In this document: one piece after another, positions 1 through 7,454 of the stretch | How positions within the stretch are numbered: position 1 is the first letter of the stretch | How the letters are laid out: each line of letters opens with the position of its first letter | Origin: Candidatus Binatia bacterium | Lineage (GTDB): Bacteria > Desulfobacterota_B > Binatia > UBA9968 > JAJDTQ01 | NCBI GenBank assembly: GCA_022827045.1 | Contig: JAJDTQ010000171.1 | Span: 1 to 10,891 of the forward strand | Length of the DNA stretch: 10,891 nucleotides | Direction of reading: 5' to 3' | Position numbers and translations under genes: made by a program | The notes under the pieces: model-generated | Seen by the model: the letters and a program-made list of their open reading frames with translations, nothing else | The model's database searches: none | What the model was told of the DNA's origin: nothing

Positions 1-433
1 GGACCTTGGTTCTCGTGTACTCGCCCTGAATGGCGCCGATGGCCTTCCACATCATCTTGGTGGCCGCCACCGCGTCCGGCGCGAGACCGGGCAACTCCAC
101 CAGCAGCGTCCTCGGAAACAGCGGCGAGCTGTACCCCTGCAAGCCGAAGGTGATGTCCGCGACGCCGTCAGCCGCCCGCTTGTACTGGGCCACCGGCCCC
201 TTGCCGAGCTCGCCGCCGGGATAGATCCGCACCGTCAGCGAGCCGTTGCTGCGCTTGGCGACTTCCTTGCCCCACGGCCGCATCACCAGCCGGTCCATGG
301 GGTGCTTGGGAGAGGTGAAGTGGGCGAGCTTGAGCTCCACCGCTTGCACCGATACGGCGGCCGCCAGGAGCAGTCCGCCAACCGCCGACGCGACCGCCAG
401 CCTCTTGAAACAGGCCTTGCGCAATAGGGACAT
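1..433 (-). CDS. TRAP transporter solute-binding protein, DctP family (partial, N-terminal part)
   Basis: This is the periplasmic substrate-binding subunit of a tripartite ATP-independent periplasmic (TRAP) importer, which hands an organic acid or similar anion to a DctQ/DctM membrane pair. The gene runs off the left edge, so only about 144 of the usual 320-350 residues are present. Residues 1-31 form a Sec signal peptide: basic start (LLRKACFKR), hydrophobic core, likely cleavage after VQA. The mature part opens with VELKLAHFTSPKHPMD and continues with WGKEVAKRSNGSLTVRIYPGGELG, a pattern typical of DctP-family domains (helix, then beta-strand and the YPGGELG turn). A strong Shine-Dalgarno AAAGGAGA (441-448) sits 7 nt before the ATG and supports this start. 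The membrane subunits would lie outside the window, so the substrate cannot be told. Family assignment is confident; ligand unknown. Confidence 0.87.
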   Translation of the reverse strand, partial: MSLLRKACFKRLAVASAVGGLLLAAAVSVQAVELKLAHFTSPKHPMDRLVMRPWGKEVAKRSNGSLTVRIYPGGELGKGPVAQYKRAADGVADITFGLQGYSSPLFPRTLLVELPGLAPDAVAATKMMWKAIGAIQGEYTRTKV

Positions 434-452
434 GGTCCGTTCTCCTTTCGAA

Positions 453-466
453 GTGTACATGTTCAC
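453..466. promoter_or_regulatory. Near-palindrome upstream of the TRAP gene, operator candidate
   Basis: GTGTACATGTTCAC matches its own reverse complement at 12 of 14 positions, around a perfect ACATGT centre. It lies 20 nt before the TRAP gene's ATG and just upstream of its Shine-Dalgarno, where a repressor (for example of the GntR or LacI type often found with TRAP loci) could bind. The role is inferred from symmetry and position only. Confidence 0.35.
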
Positions 467-543
467 AAGCGGACGCAGACTAGCCGAAGAGGCGAAGAAG
501 TGTCAACCGCGCGGCGGGACGGGCAAAACAGCGTCGGGTCCGT

Positions 544-549
544 TATAAA
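544..549 (+). promoter_or_regulatory. Possible -10 element for the ampG-like gene
   Basis: TATAAA lies 42 nt before the chosen ATG at 592, an AT-rich spot in an otherwise GC-rich gap. No good -35 hexamer is seen 16-18 bp upstream. If it is real, transcription would begin near 556, which argues against the upstream in-frame TTG at 556 as the translation start. Confidence 0.3.
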
Positions 550-591
550 CAAACATTGAGGACGCAATACCCCCAACCTCGAAGGAGCCCC

Positions 592-2010
592 ATGCAGAAG
601 ATCATCGAGTCACTCGCGGTGTACTGGGAGCGGCGCATGGCGCGCATCATGCTCCTCGGGATCATCAGCGGGTTCCCCTGGGTGCTCATAGGCAGCAGCC
701 TCAACCTGTGGCTCAAGGAGGACGGCCTGAGCCGCACCACCATCGGCTTCGCTGGGCTGATCTTCGGAGTCTACGCCATCAACTTCCTGTGGGCGCCGCT
801 CATCGACCGCATCCGGATCCCCTGGCTCACGGGCAAGCTCGGCCACCGGCGCGCCTGGATCCTCACGCTGCAGGTCGTGATCGTGGCATCCCTGGTGCTC
901 TGGAGCACGGCAGACCCCAGCGCCAACCTGGCCTGGGTGGTGGGCATCGGCCTCGCCATTGCCATCGCGTCCGCCACCCAGGACATCGCCGTGGACGCGC
1001 TCCGGATCGAGCAGATGGGCACCTCGGAAGGCGAAGCCATGGCCGCGGGCGCGGCCACCGCGGTGGTGGGCTGGTGGACCGGCTACAAGCTCGGCGGCAT
1101 CATCGCGCTGGAGACCGCTACCGCCTTCCAGAACGCCGGGGTCGAGGACTACTGGCAGGCCACCTTCCTGGTGCTCGGCGTGGTGGTCATCATCACCAAC
1201 ATCGGCCTGCTGTTCGTGCACGAGCAGGGCACCGCGGAACGCATCGCCTCGCAGGCCGCGGAGGAGGACCGGATCGCTTCCAGTCTGGGCGTGTCCGGCA
1301 CCATGGGCCACGTCGCCGCCTGGCTCGGCGGCACGGTGGTGAGCCCGCTCATGAGCTTCTTCCGGCGCAACGGTTTCGCCATCGCCCTCACCGTGCTCGG
1401 GTTCATCTTCCTGTTCAAGATCGGCGAGGCCTTCATGGGACGCATGTCGATCCTGTTCTATCGGGAGATCGGCTTCTCCAAGTCCGAGATCGCCCTCTAC
1501 TCCAAGGGACTCGGCTGGGTCACCACCGTAGGGTTCACCGTGCTGGGCGGGTTCTTCGCCATCCGCATGGGTCTCATACGGGCGATGTTCCTGTCCGGCA
1601 TCGCCATGGCCGCCACCAACCTCCTGTTCTCCGTGCTGTTCTGGGTGGGGAAATCCGAGGCCCTGTTCGCCACCGCCGTGGTCATGGACGACCTCACCAG
1701 CGCCTTCGCCACAGTCACCTTCGTGGCCTTCATCTCCATGCTGGTGGACCGCACCTACACCGCCACCCAGTACGCACTGCTGGCCTCCATCGGCACCGCC
1801 GGCCGCACCCTCCTGGCCGGCGCCTCCGGCGCCCTGGTGGACTGGCTGGAGGGCGACTGGGCCACCTTCTTCATCATCACGACGCTGATGGTGATCCCGT
1901 CGCTCATCTGCCTCTGGGCCATCCGCGGCAGGCTCCGGGAGATGCTGGCGGGGGCGCAGGTGAGGCTGTTGGGAAGGCATGTAGAGGAAGAGGAGACGGC
2001 GTCAGGCTGA
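592..2010 (+). CDS. AmpG-like muropeptide permease (MFS, PAT family)
   Basis: This is a polytopic inner-membrane transporter of about 472 residues, close to the size of AmpG (about 490), with roughly 12 hydrophobic segments. AmpG imports GlcNAc-anhydroMurNAc muropeptides for cell-wall recycling and, where AmpR/AmpC exist, for beta-lactamase induction. Family signs: the N-terminal IISGFPWVLIGSSLNLWL segment, FLWAPLIDR followed by LGHRRAWIL (loop after TM2), and ASATQDIAVDALRIE around residues 127-141, the most characteristic AmpG/PAT motif. The ATG at 592 is preferred because GAAGGAG (581-587) lies just before it; an in-frame TTG at 556 would add 12 residues without homology. It diverges from the TRAP gene and overlaps the next gene tail to tail by 9 bp. 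No amidase, AmpR or beta-lactamase gene is nearby, so the exact substrate is inferred; an acetyl-CoA-transporter-like PAT relative is the alternative. Confidence 0.85.
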   Translation: MQKIIESLAVYWERRMARIMLLGIISGFPWVLIGSSLNLWLKEDGLSRTTIGFAGLIFGVYAINFLWAPLIDRIRIPWLTGKLGHRRAWILTLQVVIVASLVLWSTADPSANLAWVVGIGLAIAIASATQDIAVDALRIEQMGTSEGEAMAAGAATAVVGWWTGYKLGGIIALETATAFQNAGVEDYWQATFLVLGVVVIITNIGLLFVHEQGTAERIASQAAEEDRIASSLGVSGTMGHVAAWLGGTVVSPLMSFFRRNGFAIALTVLGFIFLFKIGEAFMGRMSILFYREIGFSKSEIALYSKGLGWVTTVGFTVLGGFFAIRMGLIRAMFLSGIAMAATNLLFSVLFWVGKSEALFATAVVMDDLTSAFATVTFVAFISMLVDRTYTATQYALLASIGTAGRTLLAGASGALVDWLEGDWATFFIITTLMVIPSLICLWAIRGRLREMLAGAQVRLLGRHVEEEETASG

Positions 2011-2418
2011 ATTCCCTCCCCGATGGATAAAGGCGATGCAAAGACCGAACAGCCCGAATTGAAGCACAAGATAGAGCGTTTCCATCCAGATGAACGCCGA
2101 CGTTCCCGCCACCTGCTGCTTGGCGACGAAGGCGAGCACATGAGAGGTCCAGAAGAAGGCTCCCGTTAGGAAAGCGAACTTGATCCCTCGCCGAAAACTG
2201 CTCCCCCCGGTCTTCAGCATTGGAAACAGGGCGGAAAGCAGAAAGCCCTGAAGCACTATGCTCAACAAACCGACAAGAAAGTTCGGCTCGCCTTCGAAGT
2301 AGCCGAACGACTCGTACCTCTCCTTGAAAAGCAACACATGCCAGCCCACGGCAAGAAAGAACGTGCAGACCGTATAGGCGGCGGTTCCCAAGATCAGCTT
2401 CCTGGCGCTCATCATCAT
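2002..2418 (-). CDS. Small four-helix integral membrane protein, function unknown
   Basis: A 138-residue hydrophobic protein with about four predicted membrane helices: roughly residues 7-28, 46-66, 78-100 and 112-132. Short polar loops contain FKERYESFGYFEGEP after helix 1 and KTGGSSFRRG before helix 3. The arrangement (WHxxLFK, then YExxGYF, a helix ending in PML, then an Arg-rich turn and a helix with HVLAFVAKQQV) recalls small conserved membrane proteins of unknown function such as the DUF1761-like group, but I cannot confirm the family. Three ATG codons in a row (2418, 2415, 2412) are possible starts and none has a clear Shine-Dalgarno. The 3' end overlaps the ampG-like gene by 9 bp. It lies 84 bp downstream of typA on the same strand, so cotranscription is possible. 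The coherent hydrophobic pattern supports a real gene. Confidence 0.68.
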   Translation of the reverse strand: MMMSARKLILGTAAYTVCTFFLAVGWHVLLFKERYESFGYFEGEPNFLVGLLSIVLQGFLLSALFPMLKTGGSSFRRGIKFAFLTGAFFWTSHVLAFVAKQQVAGTSAFIWMETLYLVLQFGLFGLCIAFIHRGGNSA

Positions 2419-2449
2419 GAAATGTGAAGACTCATTGACGTCCGGCCTT

Positions 2450-2485
2450 CGGCTGATTGAAACCTCGGGGCACGGCTGATTGAAA
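2450..2485. repeat. Two 13-bp direct repeats between typA and the small membrane protein gene
   Basis: CGGCTGATTGAAA occurs at 2450-2462 and again, identically, at 2473-2485, 23 bp apart start to start (about two helical turns). The pair fills most of the 84-bp gap after the typA stop codon and ends 32 bp before the start of the membrane protein gene. It could be a tandem binding site or a small duplication; no inverted symmetry or T-tract suggests a terminator. Confidence 0.6.
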
Positions 2486-2502
2486 GGGTTGCCGCCGGCG
2501 GG

Positions 2503-4359
2503 TTATTCGTGTGCGCCGGCGGAAACGTCGATCTGGCGGGCTTGGTACTTCCGTTCGTTGGGATCGAGGTGGCGCTTCCGAAGCCGGAGGTTGCACGGCG
2601 TGACCTCGATCAACTCGTCGTGCCGGATGAACTCGATGGCCTGCTCCAGGGACATGCGCAGCGGAGGCACGATCTTCTCGATGCCCTTGAGGACGGAGGA
2701 CCGCATGTTCGTCAGCTTCCTCTCCTTGGTGATGTTCACGTCCAGGTCCTTGTCGCGGCTGCTCTGTCCCACCAGCATGCCGCCGTACACCGGCTCGGTG
2801 GGCTCGACGAACAACTCGCCCCGCTCCTGCAGGTTGAACATCGCATAGCCGGTGACGCGCCCGTTGCGGTCGGCCACCAGTGCGCCGGTGGAACGGTGGA
2901 CGATCTCGCCGGCCCAGGGGCGGTAACCGACGAACAGGTGCGTGAGGGTTCCCGTTCCCTTCGTGTCGGTGAGGAACTCGGTCCGGTATCCGATCAGCCC
3001 GCGGCTGGGCACCTCGATCTCCAGACGGACCCTTCCCGAGCCCCGGTCCGCCATCTTGACCAGGACGCCCCTGCGCGCGCCGAGCTTCTGGACCACGATC
3101 CCCTGGTACTCTTCATCCGCGTCGATGATCGCCAGCTCGTAGGGTTCGTGGACCGCGCCGCCGACGGTGCGGGTCAGCACCCGCGGCATGCCCACCGAGA
3201 ACTCGTACCCTTCCCGCCGCATCTGCTCGATCAGGACGGCGAGCTGCAGCTCTCCCCGGCCGTACACCAGGAAACGATCGGACGATTCGATGGACTCCAC
3301 CCGGATGGCGAGGTTGTGCTCGGCCTCCTTGAGCAGGCGCGCCCGGAGGTGGCGGGAGGTCAGGTAGCGGCCGTCCTTCCCGCTGAACGGGGAATCGTTG
3401 ATGGAGAACTCCATGGACAGCGTGGGTTCCTCCACGTCGAGGGCCGGCAGCGGCCTGGGGTCCTCGCCGTCGGCGATGCTCTCGCCCAGCCCGATGCCGT
3501 TCATGCCTGCCAGCGCGACGATCTCTCCGGGGCCGGCCGACGGCACCGGGACGCGCCCGAGGCCTTCGTAGATGAAGAGCTCCGCGACGGCGGCCTGGGT
3601 CTGCGACCCGTCGCGACGGCACAGGGTCACCGGTTGGCGGTTCCGCACCGTGCCGTCGACCACGCGGCCGATGGCCAGCGGTCCGAGGTAGTCGTCGGGC
3701 GCCACGTTGGTCACCAGGACCTGCAGCGGGTGCTCCGGGTCTCCCGCGGGCGGCGGAACGTGCTCGAGGATGGCCTCGAACAGCGGCCGGAGATCGGTCA
3801 GCTCGCCGCCCGGCGACGGCGTGCACCTTCCCTGCCGGGCGACCGAGTAGATGACCGGAAACTCGATCTGCTCCTCGGTGGCGCCCAGGTCGATGAAGAG
3901 GTCGTAGATCTCGTTCAGGACTTCGGAGGGGCGGGCGTCCTGGCGGTCGATCTTGTTGATGACCACGATGGGCGGGAGGCCCAGCTCCAGCGCCTTGGCC
4001 AGCACGGCGCGCGTCTGCGGCATCGGCCCCTCGGCGGCGTCCACCAGCAGCATCACGCCGTCTACCATCCGCAGGGTGCGCTCCACCTCGCCGCCGAAAT
4101 CCACGTGGCCCGGCGTGTCGGCGATGTTGATCTTGACGCCGCGGTAGGTCACCGAGGCGTTCTTCGCCATGATCGTGATGCCCTTCTCGCGCTCCAGGTC
4201 CATGGAGTCCAGCACCCGCTCGCGGACGTCCTGATTCTCGCGGAACGTCCCGCTCTGCCACAGCATGGCGTCCACCAGCGTGGTCTTGCCGTGGTCCACG
4301 TGCGCGATGATCGCGATGTTGCGAAGATTCGCCGCCTCGCGGCAAGCGACGAGGTCCAT
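2503..4359 (-). CDS. typA: Ribosome-associated translational GTPase BipA/TypA
   Basis: BipA/TypA is an EF-G-like GTPase that binds the 70S ribosome and helps 50S assembly and growth under stress such as cold. The product is 618 residues (family about 605-615). Visible GTPase motifs: G1 AHVDHGKT (19-26), the EREKGIT switch I region (56-62), G3 DTPGH (81-85) and G4 NKID (135-138). Beyond the G domain come EF-G-like domains ([53 protein letters not shown]) and the BipA-specific C-terminal part ([52 protein letters not shown]). The G5 region reads YSVARQG where the family usually has YASAxxG, so the G5 serine appears to be Val173. The ATG at 4359 has GGAGGG-type Shine-Dalgarno bases (4365-4370); the frame stays open 171 nt upstream but that stretch looks non-coding. 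The divergent gene starts 382 bp away. Confidence 0.97.
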   Translation of the reverse strand: MDLVACREAANLRNIAIIAHVDHGKTTLVDAMLWQSGTFRENQDVRERVLDSMDLEREKGITIMAKNASVTYRGVKINIADTPGHVDFGGEVERTLRMVDGVMLLVDAAEGPMPQTRAVLAKALELGLPPIVVINKIDRQDARPSEVLNEIYDLFIDLGATEEQIEFPVIYSVARQGRCTPSPGGELTDLRPLFEAILEHVPPPAGDPEHPLQVLVTNVAPDDYLGPLAIGRVVDGTVRNRQPVTLCRRDGSQTQAAVAELFIYEGLGRVPVPSAGPGEIVALAGMNGIGLGESIADGEDPRPLPALDVEEPTLSMEFSINDSPFSGKDGRYLTSRHLRARLLKEAEHNLAIRVESIESSDRFLVYGRGELQLAVLIEQMRREGYEFSVGMPRVLTRTVGGAVHEPYELAIIDADEEYQGIVVQKLGARRGVLVKMADRGSGRVRLEIEVPSRGLIGYRTEFLTDTKGTGTLTHLFVGYRPWAGEIVHRSTGALVADRNGRVTGYAMFNLQERGELFVEPTEPVYGGMLVGQSSRDKDLDVNITKERKLTNMRSSVLKGIEKIVPPLRMSLEQAIEFIRHDELIEVTPCNLRLRKRHLDPNERKYQARQIDVSAGAHE

Positions 4360-4741
4360 CTGTACCCTCCCCTTTCGCACGCACCCCACAGAAAGTCCGG
4401 GCGGGTGCGGACATGCAAATCCGGTTGCGGTCGTTCGTGAGCGCCCTGGAAATGGCCGGAATTTCCGGACGGTTTCCGGCTCGAAACGGAGCTTCAACGG
4501 CGTGTGATGCCGAAGAGACGAGTTTAACAAGTTTGGGAGGATCGGCCTAGGGGCTCCGAAGGAACACGCTTCGTGCAGGACAGGGAAACGGGAGCGCGGT
4601 CAGGACAGGACCGATGCGCCGCCGGAGAGCCCTGATCTTCGTTGAAATTTGACATGCCTCCGCCCACTTTGTTAATGTGGCGCGGCTTTCGTCCCAGGCA
4701 TCCACACCACTCAAAACAGCCGTTCCACGAAAGGATACTCT
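4360..4741. other. Divergent intergenic region between typA and the ABC binding-protein gene
   Basis: This 382-bp gap has no convincing gene. The part next to typA (4448-4492) holds several small inverted repeats, including CCGGAATTTCCGG (4456-4468; arms CCGGAA/TTCCGG), GGAAAT/ATTTCC (4448-4453 with 4461-4466) and a GTTTC/GAAAC pair just to the right, so the typA leader may be structured. The right part carries the promoter for the importer (listed separately). An AT-rich spot near 4521-4533 could belong to the typA promoter, but no clear -35/-10 pair was found there. Confidence 0.5.
4649..4676 (+). promoter_or_regulatory. Sigma70-type promoter candidate for the ABC importer operon
   Basis: A perfect -35 TTGACA (4649-4654) is followed after 16 bp by GTTAAT (4671-4676), four of six matches to TATAAT. 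It faces the binding-protein gene, with its ATG about 65 nt further on, and stands out in GC-rich sequence. No other pair this good was seen in the gap. Start site and regulator unknown. Confidence 0.5.
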
Positions 4742-6313
4742 ATGAACATCGCAAGCTGGGGAACGCGTTTCACGCGCAACCTGTCCTTAATCCTCGCCAT
4801 CGGGACCTTCGTGTCGGTCGCGGCGGCGTACCCCGCCTTTGCCCAGGACAAGCCAGTGCGAGGCGGAGAGATCGTCGGCGCGACCGTGCTGGAGCCGAAG
4901 TCTCTCGACCCGCTGTTCGGTGACGGGGGCAACCTGGACCACTATGTCTGGCGGCAGATATACGAATCGCTCCTGGAAATTACCGGGAGCGGCGAAGTCG
5001 GACCCGGACTGGCGACGAGCTGGAAGTTTACCGACGACAAGAAATCCATCGACTTCACGTTGCGGCAAGGCGTGAAGTTCCATGACGGCACGGAGTTCGA
5101 TGCGGAAGCCGCGGCCGTCACCTTCCGTCGCGCGCTTTCGAAGGAGCTGAACGCGCCGCGCGCCTCCGATCTGTCGGCGATCACGGGAGTGGAAGTGCGC
5201 GGACCCCATGAGTTGCGGATCAATCTCAAGGCGCCGAGCTCGGCCGCGCTGCCGGCCATCGCCTTCGCCGGGTTGATTTCGTCGCCCGCCGCCATCGAGA
5301 AGCACGGCCAGGACTATGGCAGGAACCCGGTGGGGACCGGCCCCTTCAAGTTCGCCAGTTGGCAATCGGGCTCCAGGATCGTTCTCGAACGAAACCCGGA
5401 CTACTGGCGCAACGGCGCCGATGGAAAACCCTTGCCCTATCTCGACCGCGTCATCGTCCGGTTCATCAAGAAGAGCGCGGTCAAGGTGATCGAGGTCAAG
5501 TCCGGCAACGTCCACGTCATCGACACCGTGTCCGCCCGGGACCTGAAGACGGTGAGCGGCGATGCCAACCTTCGGCTCGTGCGCACCGGCAACGGCCGGC
5601 ACGTCATGTTCGCATTCAACATTTCCAAGCCGCCGTTCGACGACATCCGGCTGAGGCAGGCGGTCCTGTTCGGCATGGATCGTCAAACGATGATGAAGGT
5701 GATCACCCTTGGCAGAGGACAGGTCACACCGACCCTGATCCCCAACCAGAACTGGGTGTTCGACGCCACGCTCGAGAAGTACAGCCATGATCCCGCGCGG
5801 GCGAAGCAACTGCTCGCCGAAGCCGGGCACAAGGACGGCCTTGACGCGCGGCTGGACATCATCAAGCGTCAGCCCGACTCGACGGTGGCCCAGCTCATGC
5901 AGGCGCAACTGAAGGAGGCCGGCATCAATCTCACCATCAAGACCGTCGACCGTCAGACGATGCAGGCCAGCCTGCGCGCCAAGAACCACATGTTCGGCAT
6001 CGGCCGCTTCACCGTGCCGGGGATCGACCCGGCCCAGACCTTCGGACGGATCTTCGGACGGCGCGCGCGCATTCAGCGGACCGGAGTGAGCGACGAGAAG
6101 CTGTTCGACATGATCGACAATGCCGCGCGGCAGACCGATCAATCGGTGAGGAAGGGCCTCTACCGCGAGATCCAGGCCTACCTGGTCGACAATGCGCTTT
6201 ACGGCTTCCTGTTCTTCATGGAGTCGACCCAGGTCGAGCGGACCGCGGTGAAGAACCTGAAACGCACGGTCGGCGGCGCGTGGGTGTTTGCCGAGGCTTG
6301 GACGGCCAAGTAG
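4742..6313 (+). CDS. ABC transporter substrate-binding protein, family 5 (peptide/nickel type)
   Basis: This is the periplasmic binding subunit of an importer of the DppA/OppA/NikA class, 523 residues (typical 500-550). Residues 1-34 form a signal peptide with likely cleavage at AFA/QD; there is no lipobox cysteine, so it should be soluble in the periplasm, as expected in a Gram-negative cell. Family signs in order: RGGEIVGATVLEPKSLDP (near residue 40), IYESLLEI, GPGLATSWKFTDDKKSIDFTL, RQGVKFHDGTEFDAEAAAVTF, NPVGTGPFKF, ERNPDYW, and the C-lobe FDDIRLRQAVLFGMDRQ and DPARAKQLLAEAG. The start is supported by GAAAGGA (4729-4735), 6 nt before the ATG. The two permease genes follow on the same strand after a 170-bp gap with a strong hairpin. 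The ligand (peptide, opine, glycoside or metal chelate) cannot be told from sequence. Confidence 0.95.
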   Translation: MNIASWGTRFTRNLSLILAIGTFVSVAAAYPAFAQDKPVRGGEIVGATVLEPKSLDPLFGDGGNLDHYVWRQIYESLLEITGSGEVGPGLATSWKFTDDKKSIDFTLRQGVKFHDGTEFDAEAAAVTFRRALSKELNAPRASDLSAITGVEVRGPHELRINLKAPSSAALPAIAFAGLISSPAAIEKHGQDYGRNPVGTGPFKFASWQSGSRIVLERNPDYWRNGADGKPLPYLDRVIVRFIKKSAVKVIEVKSGNVHVIDTVSARDLKTVSGDANLRLVRTGNGRHVMFAFNISKPPFDDIRLRQAVLFGMDRQTMMKVITLGRGQVTPTLIPNQNWVFDATLEKYSHDPARAKQLLAEAGHKDGLDARLDIIKRQPDSTVAQLMQAQLKEAGINLTIKTVDRQTMQASLRAKNHMFGIGRFTVPGIDPAQTFGRIFGRRARIQRTGVSDEKLFDMIDNAARQTDQSVRKGLYREIQAYLVDNALYGFLFFMESTQVERTAVKNLKRTVGGAWVFAEAWTAK

Positions 6314-6405
6314 ACACGCCGACACGTCAAGAACCGCATCGAGGCTTCAAGAAACCCGCGGGGCGAAGACCTGACCCCCACCGTTCCCCCTCGGGCTGCC
6401 CATTC

Positions 6406-6438
6406 GCATCGGAGCGTCGCTTTGCGGCGCCCCGATGC
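6406..6438 (+). other. Strong intergenic RNA hairpin between binding-protein and permease genes
   Basis: GCATCGGAGCGTCGC (6406-6420), loop TTT, then GCGGCGCCCCGATGC (6424-6438). Fourteen of fifteen positions pair (one G-U pair, one A-C mismatch). No U-tract follows, so it is not a classic Rho-independent terminator. In binding-protein-dependent importers (malE-malF is the known example) such a hairpin protects the upstream mRNA from 3' decay, so the binding protein is made in excess over the permeases. That role here is inference. Confidence 0.75.
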
Positions 6439-6464
6439 GCCCGTTAAGCTCCTCGCCAAGGTCG

Positions 6465-6477
6465 TCAGGCCTGAGGG
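6465..6477 (+). promoter_or_regulatory. Shine-Dalgarno of permease 1 partly inside a small palindrome
   Basis: TCAGGCCTGA (6465-6474) is a perfect 10-bp palindrome. The ribosome-binding bases GAGGG (6473-6477), 6 nt before the ATG at 6484, overlap its right edge, so pairing could lower translation of the permease. The stem is short and may be chance. Confidence 0.3.
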
Positions 6478-6483
6478 CATCTG

Positions 6484-7437
6484 ATGTTTCTGTTCATTTC
6501 GAAGCGAATCGGACAAACCGTCCCGGTGGTCCTCCTGGTCTCGTTTTTCGTCTTCTTCGTCATCAACGTGATTCCGGGTGATCCCACCCTGACCGTTCTG
6601 GGAGAGTTCGCGACTCCCGAGCAGCGCGAGATCGCGCGCCAGCAATACGGGTTCGACCGGCCGATGTTCGTCCAATACCTGGACTGGCTGACCAAGACCT
6701 TGAGCGGCGACCTGGGCCGGTCGCTTCACAGCAACGAGCGTGTCTGGGCCATGCTGGTGGACCGTTTACCGGTCTCGCTGGAGCTGAGCGCCCTAGCCCT
6801 GATCATCGCCCTCGTCGTCGGCATTCCCGCCGGCATACTGGCCGCGCTTCGACGCGGCACGCCCGTCGACGCCGTCATCGGAACGTTCTCGGCCATTGCC
6901 CTGGGCGTCCCCTATTTCTGGCTCGGAGTCCTGCTGATCCTCCTGTTCGCCATCTTCTTCAATCTGCTGCCGCCCTCGGGCTACGTGCCATTTTCCGAAT
7001 CACCCGTCGAAAACCTTAAACTGATGATCCTGCCCGCCCTGACCATCGGTCTGCACGTCGCGCCGCTGATCGTTCGCCAGACACGGGCGAGCGTCCTGCA
7101 GGTGCTGTCGCAAGACTATGTACGGACCGCCCACGCCAAGGGCCTGCCCCGGTCCGCCATCGTCCGAAGACACATCCTGCGCAATGCGCTCATTCCCGTC
7201 CTGACGCTGGTGGGACTGCAGCTCGGCAACATGCTGGGCGGCGCCATCGTGACCGAGACGATCTTCTCGACGCCGGGACTGGGCAGCCTCATCGTCGCCG
7301 CGGTGTCCACGCGGGATTTCCCGGTGGTTCAAAGCGGCATCTTCCTGGTGGTGCTGCTGGTTATTTTCGTCAACCTGGTGACCGACATACTGTATGCGTA
7401 CGTCGACCCCAGAATCAGGCAGCAATTGATCGTTTGA
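6484..7437 (+). CDS. ABC transporter permease, DppB/OppB type
   Basis: The first membrane subunit of the importer, 317 residues with about six membrane helices. The N-terminus MFLFISKRIGQTVPVVLLVSFFVFF is the typical first helix of DppB-type permeases, followed by the conserved VIPGDP and a periplasmic segment with YGFDRPMFVQYLDWL and GDLGRS. The BPD_transp_1 domain fills the second half. The cytoplasmic EAA loop that contacts the ATPase is seen at about residues 211-235 (DYVRTAHAKGLPRSAIVRRH), followed by LRNALIPVLT, and VTETIFSTPGLG lies near the end. Start ATG with GAGGG at 6473-6477. The next permease begins just after its stop codon, so the two are translationally close. All family features are present and no damage is seen. 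Confidence 0.95.
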   Translation: MFLFISKRIGQTVPVVLLVSFFVFFVINVIPGDPTLTVLGEFATPEQREIARQQYGFDRPMFVQYLDWLTKTLSGDLGRSLHSNERVWAMLVDRLPVSLELSALALIIALVVGIPAGILAALRRGTPVDAVIGTFSAIALGVPYFWLGVLLILLFAIFFNLLPPSGYVPFSESPVENLKLMILPALTIGLHVAPLIVRQTRASVLQVLSQDYVRTAHAKGLPRSAIVRRHILRNALIPVLTLVGLQLGNMLGGAIVTETIFSTPGLGSLIVAAVSTRDFPVVQSGIFLVVLLVIFVNLVTDILYAYVDPRIRQQLIV

Positions 7438-7454
7438 CGGGAAGGCGCGGTTTC

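Noticed and set aside
610..2030. Long open frames in other frames across the ampG-like gene, on both strands
   Set aside because: His/Gly/Arg-rich or Pro-rich artefacts of GC-rich codon use; only the frame from 592 to 2010 gives membrane helices and AmpG motifs.
2509..4440. Long open frame on the plus strand opposite typA
   Set aside because: It is the antisense shadow of a highly conserved GTPase in GC-rich DNA. The composition is Arg/Gly/His/Asp-rich with no recognisable domain, and there is no suitable ribosome-binding site.
4360..4530. N-terminal extension of typA in the same frame
   Set aside because: TypA proteins begin just before the [13 protein letters not shown] motif; the ATG at 4359 has a good Shine-Dalgarno and the upstream residues show no homology.
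4787..6325. Long minus-strand open frame opposite the ABC binding protein
   Set aside because: Low-complexity shadow composition; the plus strand gives a complete family-5 binding protein with signal peptide and Shine-Dalgarno.
6406..6438. Rho-independent terminator after the binding-protein gene
   Set aside because: The stem is strong but the following bases are GCCCGTTAAG, without a T-tract, and the permeases are expected to be cotranscribed.
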